Shown one piece after another: positions 62,360 to 64,000 of a DNA stretch of 64,000 nucleotides. Below the pieces are notes generated by a model, which was not told the origin of the DNA, did not search any database, and was given only the letters and a program-made list of their open reading frames with translations. The stretch lies in contig OY755243.1 in NCBI GenBank assembly GCA_963576725.1, forward strand, positions 35,377,846 to 35,441,845, written 5' to 3'. The number at the start of each line of letters is the position of its first letter. Position 1 is the stretch's first letter. The stretch comes from Azorinus chamasolen. Lineage: Eukaryota > Mollusca > Bivalvia > Cardiida > Solecurtidae. The position numbers and the translations under genes are program-made.

Positions 62360-62571
62360 CCTTTCAAAGTAAACCAGATTAGACGGCTCTTTCAGGAGAT
62401 GTCTGATCAGGGTCTGCTCAGTTTGCTAATGTACTTTGATAGTTCTGTTTTTTTACTATCTAAAATGACTACAATGTTCCTCCTCCCATATTTCATTATA
62501 AATAAATATGCCCATGTATATCCAGTAGGTATTGCAATTTGAACTAAACATAGAACAGGGAAAATGGTTAA
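62360..62571 (-). mobile_element. A1 MITE, left end truncated
   Basis: Hairpin from about 62372 (AACCAGATTAGACGGCTCTT) to 62426, then the full A1 flank to GGGAAAATGGTTAA (TTAA 62568-62571). Confidence 0.85.
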
Positions 62572-62930
62572 ACTGTGCATCATCAGGGTAAGATAAACTG
62601 ATTTGCCATAGGAATTTTAGTTATATTTTAATATGATTACAAAAAATGAATTTTGATAAAAACTGCACAATAATCTTCAAGTCTTTCTTTAAAATTGTTC
62701 GCTAATTCTTCAGAATTGAGAAGACTCCTTAAATAATTTATCGTTAAGCCAGGTTTAATTATCTTAGCGAATTGAAAATAGAAACTTAAAGCTGACATTT
62801 TTGCGCATGCGCAATATGCTTGATGCGCAAATGCTGAACGCTCGACTTGAAAGGGAAGAAATCTGAACAAAGGCATTACCCTGAGTAGTGAGTACCGTGT
62901 GTATTCGGACAGACAGACATTGACACACAG
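62572..62930. other. Anonymous sequence
   Basis: TTTGCGCATGCGCAATATGC at about 62799-62818 contains the short palindrome TGCGCATGCGCA. Nothing else recognised. Confidence 0.4.
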
Positions 62931-62992
62931 TGTAGACGCAGATCAAACTTGTCATGAAGGAGGAGTTTGATTAGGGTCTACACTATTTGCTA
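62931..62992. mobile_element. A3-like hairpin
   Basis: CAGTGTAGACGCAGATCAAA and TTTGATTAGGGTCTACACTA around CTTGTCATGAAGGAGGAG. Confidence 0.65.
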
Positions 62993-63007
62993 CTGTGTCA
63001 GTCTTAT

Positions 63008-63422
63008 TTAACCATTTACTCCATAAATATGCCTTTCTTCCCGTTTGCAAACATAGAAAACACAGATCAGATGACTCTCTTGGTAGCCCACTTATCATGG
63101 TCTTGTCTACGTACTTATGAAATAAGATATACAGTAAAACCTCTCTATAACGGTCACTAATTTGTGTTAATTAGTTGGTATTTAGGGCAGGTGGCAGTTT
63201 AAAGCAAGATGAAAGTGAAAAAGTACGCTCCTATAGGAGCGTTCTGTTTCACCTTCACCTTGCTTTAAGCAGCCACCTGCCTGTAACACAGAATACTTGA
63301 TGTGATTTAGTGGCCGTTATAGAGAGGTTTTACTGTATCTTATTCGGCAGAGTCTGTCATGATAAGTTAATATTCATGAGGGCATTGTTTCTTGCATGAA
63401 TATTCACGAAGAAAGGGGTTAG
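63008..63422 (-). mobile_element. A2 MITE carrying a B3 insertion
   Basis: TTAACCATTTACTCC, hairpin 63044-63117 (diverged), TATGAAATAAGATA, B3 element, then TCTTATTCGGCAGAGTCTGT and A2 flank to AGAAAGGGGTTAG. Confidence 0.88.
63130..63337. mobile_element. B3 MITE nested in A2
   Basis: TACAGTAAAACCTCTCTATA to TATAGAGAGGTTTTACTGTA. The hairpin at 63198-63271 (TTTAAAGCAAGATGAAAG and complement) has centre CGCTCCTATAGGAGCG. Removing it leaves AAGATATCTTATTC, which matches the uninterrupted A2 flank, consistent with TA target duplication. Confidence 0.93.
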
Positions 63423-63511
63423 TGTTGTCAAAATTGTTGAGAGGGAAACTTAGTGTATGAATATTTAGGGTAATGGTTTACCATGGAAACGCTTGTTCAC
63501 CAATAGTCTGT

Positions 63512-63715
63512 CTTAGTCCCTTCCCTCTTGAATATTGTTTAAGAAATAATGAACTTATGAATATTGATTATATCAATATTTATTATGTCATATTAACAGG
63601 AGAAGTTTTTGGGCATGGCAGACACAGCAGAATCAGATCTATATAATTCCATACGCAAATAGAGCAGAGCCTGATCAGAAAGCGTGAACATGCATTTCTA
63701 TGAGGGAAAAGGCTG
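63512..63715 (+). mobile_element. A2 MITE with nearly lost hairpin
   Basis: CTTAGTCCCTTCCCTCTTGA, A2 flank, left arm ACGCAAATAGAGCAGAGCCT to GATCAGAAAGCGTG (palindrome lost), right end GGGAAAAGGCTGA. Confidence 0.8.
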
Positions 63716-64000
63716 ATTGCAGTGACAAAAATGTTTATTTGTTTCACTTTTGGATAATTGGTATACACCTTTTATGACTCCAGAACTAGTTTATAAACAC
63801 GCATGACTTGTAGTACTAGTTCACTACTATAACACAAGAACTTCCTTGTCATATCGCTATGAGTACCCGCGATATCAGCGCTGACAATTTGAATTCAGAA
63901 TTGTTTGACACCTAGGACATAAGCTGCAAAAAAAGAAACCAAATATTTATTTTGAAGATGAAACAGACATATACAGCAGCTGACAACAAATGTGTCAGCT
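63716..64000. other. Anonymous sequence
   Basis: No element or exon recognised to the window edge. Confidence 0.4.

Overview
This is 64 kb of AT-rich eukaryotic DNA, very probably from a marine invertebrate and most likely a bivalve mollusc. The reasons are a spliced animal-type kinase exon with a canonical GTAAGT donor, very dense short inverted-repeat elements, abundant mini- and microsatellites, and a GCTCACC...GGTGAGC repeat that I associate from memory with mollusc genomes. There are no operons, ribosome binding sites or bacterial gene layout. Species was not determined.

Only one piece of a conserved host gene is recognisable: a first coding exon (37747-37857, +) with the start of an AMPK-related (SIK/MARK-like) Ser/Thr kinase domain. 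A plausible promoter lies about 0.7-0.9 kb upstream. The next exon was not found, so the right-hand 26 kb may be first intron. The longest open frames elsewhere lie in tandem repeats and are not genes.

Most of the window is small non-autonomous DNA elements whose centres are long palindromes. Working names used below: A (A1, A2, A3; about 58 copies) has TTAA ends, CCCTTTCC termini and a central 68-bp hairpin with arms starting GCAAACAGAGYAGACCC. C (7 copies) has TTAACCCATTCC ends and a 69-bp hairpin starting GAAACCATTGTGATAAATAG. B (about 30 copies) has a 74-bp hairpin starting GCTTAATGCAGG, inside outer inverted repeats TACAGTAAAACCTCTCTA (B1), TACAGTTGAACTTCGATATC (B2), or B1-like ends with a different hairpin arm (B3). 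D (about 25 copies) is a 66-bp hairpin starting CAAACAGTTTGGATCC. E (2 copies) is a larger foldback. 'Plus' orientation for A and C means the long unique flank comes first. A and C behave like piggyBac-type MITEs (TTAA target), B like Tc1/mariner- or pogo-type MITEs (TA target); these class assignments are inferred from termini only. Elements are often nested, and filled sites can be compared with empty paralogues inside this window.

Layout: 1-15 kb, MITE field with a GCTCACC repeat (7.9-10 kb); 15.7-18.4 kb, microsatellite and a 24-bp minisatellite; 18.6-29.2 kb, MITEs and anonymous sequence; 29.3-30.2 kb, a 31-bp satellite grown from a B hairpin arm; 31.3-31.9 kb, a 76-bp higher-order repeat; 34.7-36.6 kb, a 57-bp minisatellite and GACA repeats; 36.8-37.9 kb, kinase promoter and exon; 38-56 kb, MITE field with a 41-bp satellite grown from a B1 flank (44.6-45.1 kb); 56.4-60.9 kb, a 4.45-kb element with perfect 26-bp terminal inverted repeats, subterminal motif clusters and decayed coding sequence; 61-64 kb, AGAGT-type repeat and more MITEs.

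The most interesting signal is that families with different ends and target sites share the same palindrome centre, GCTCCTATAGGAGC, and that hairpin arms or flanks have twice seeded local satellites.
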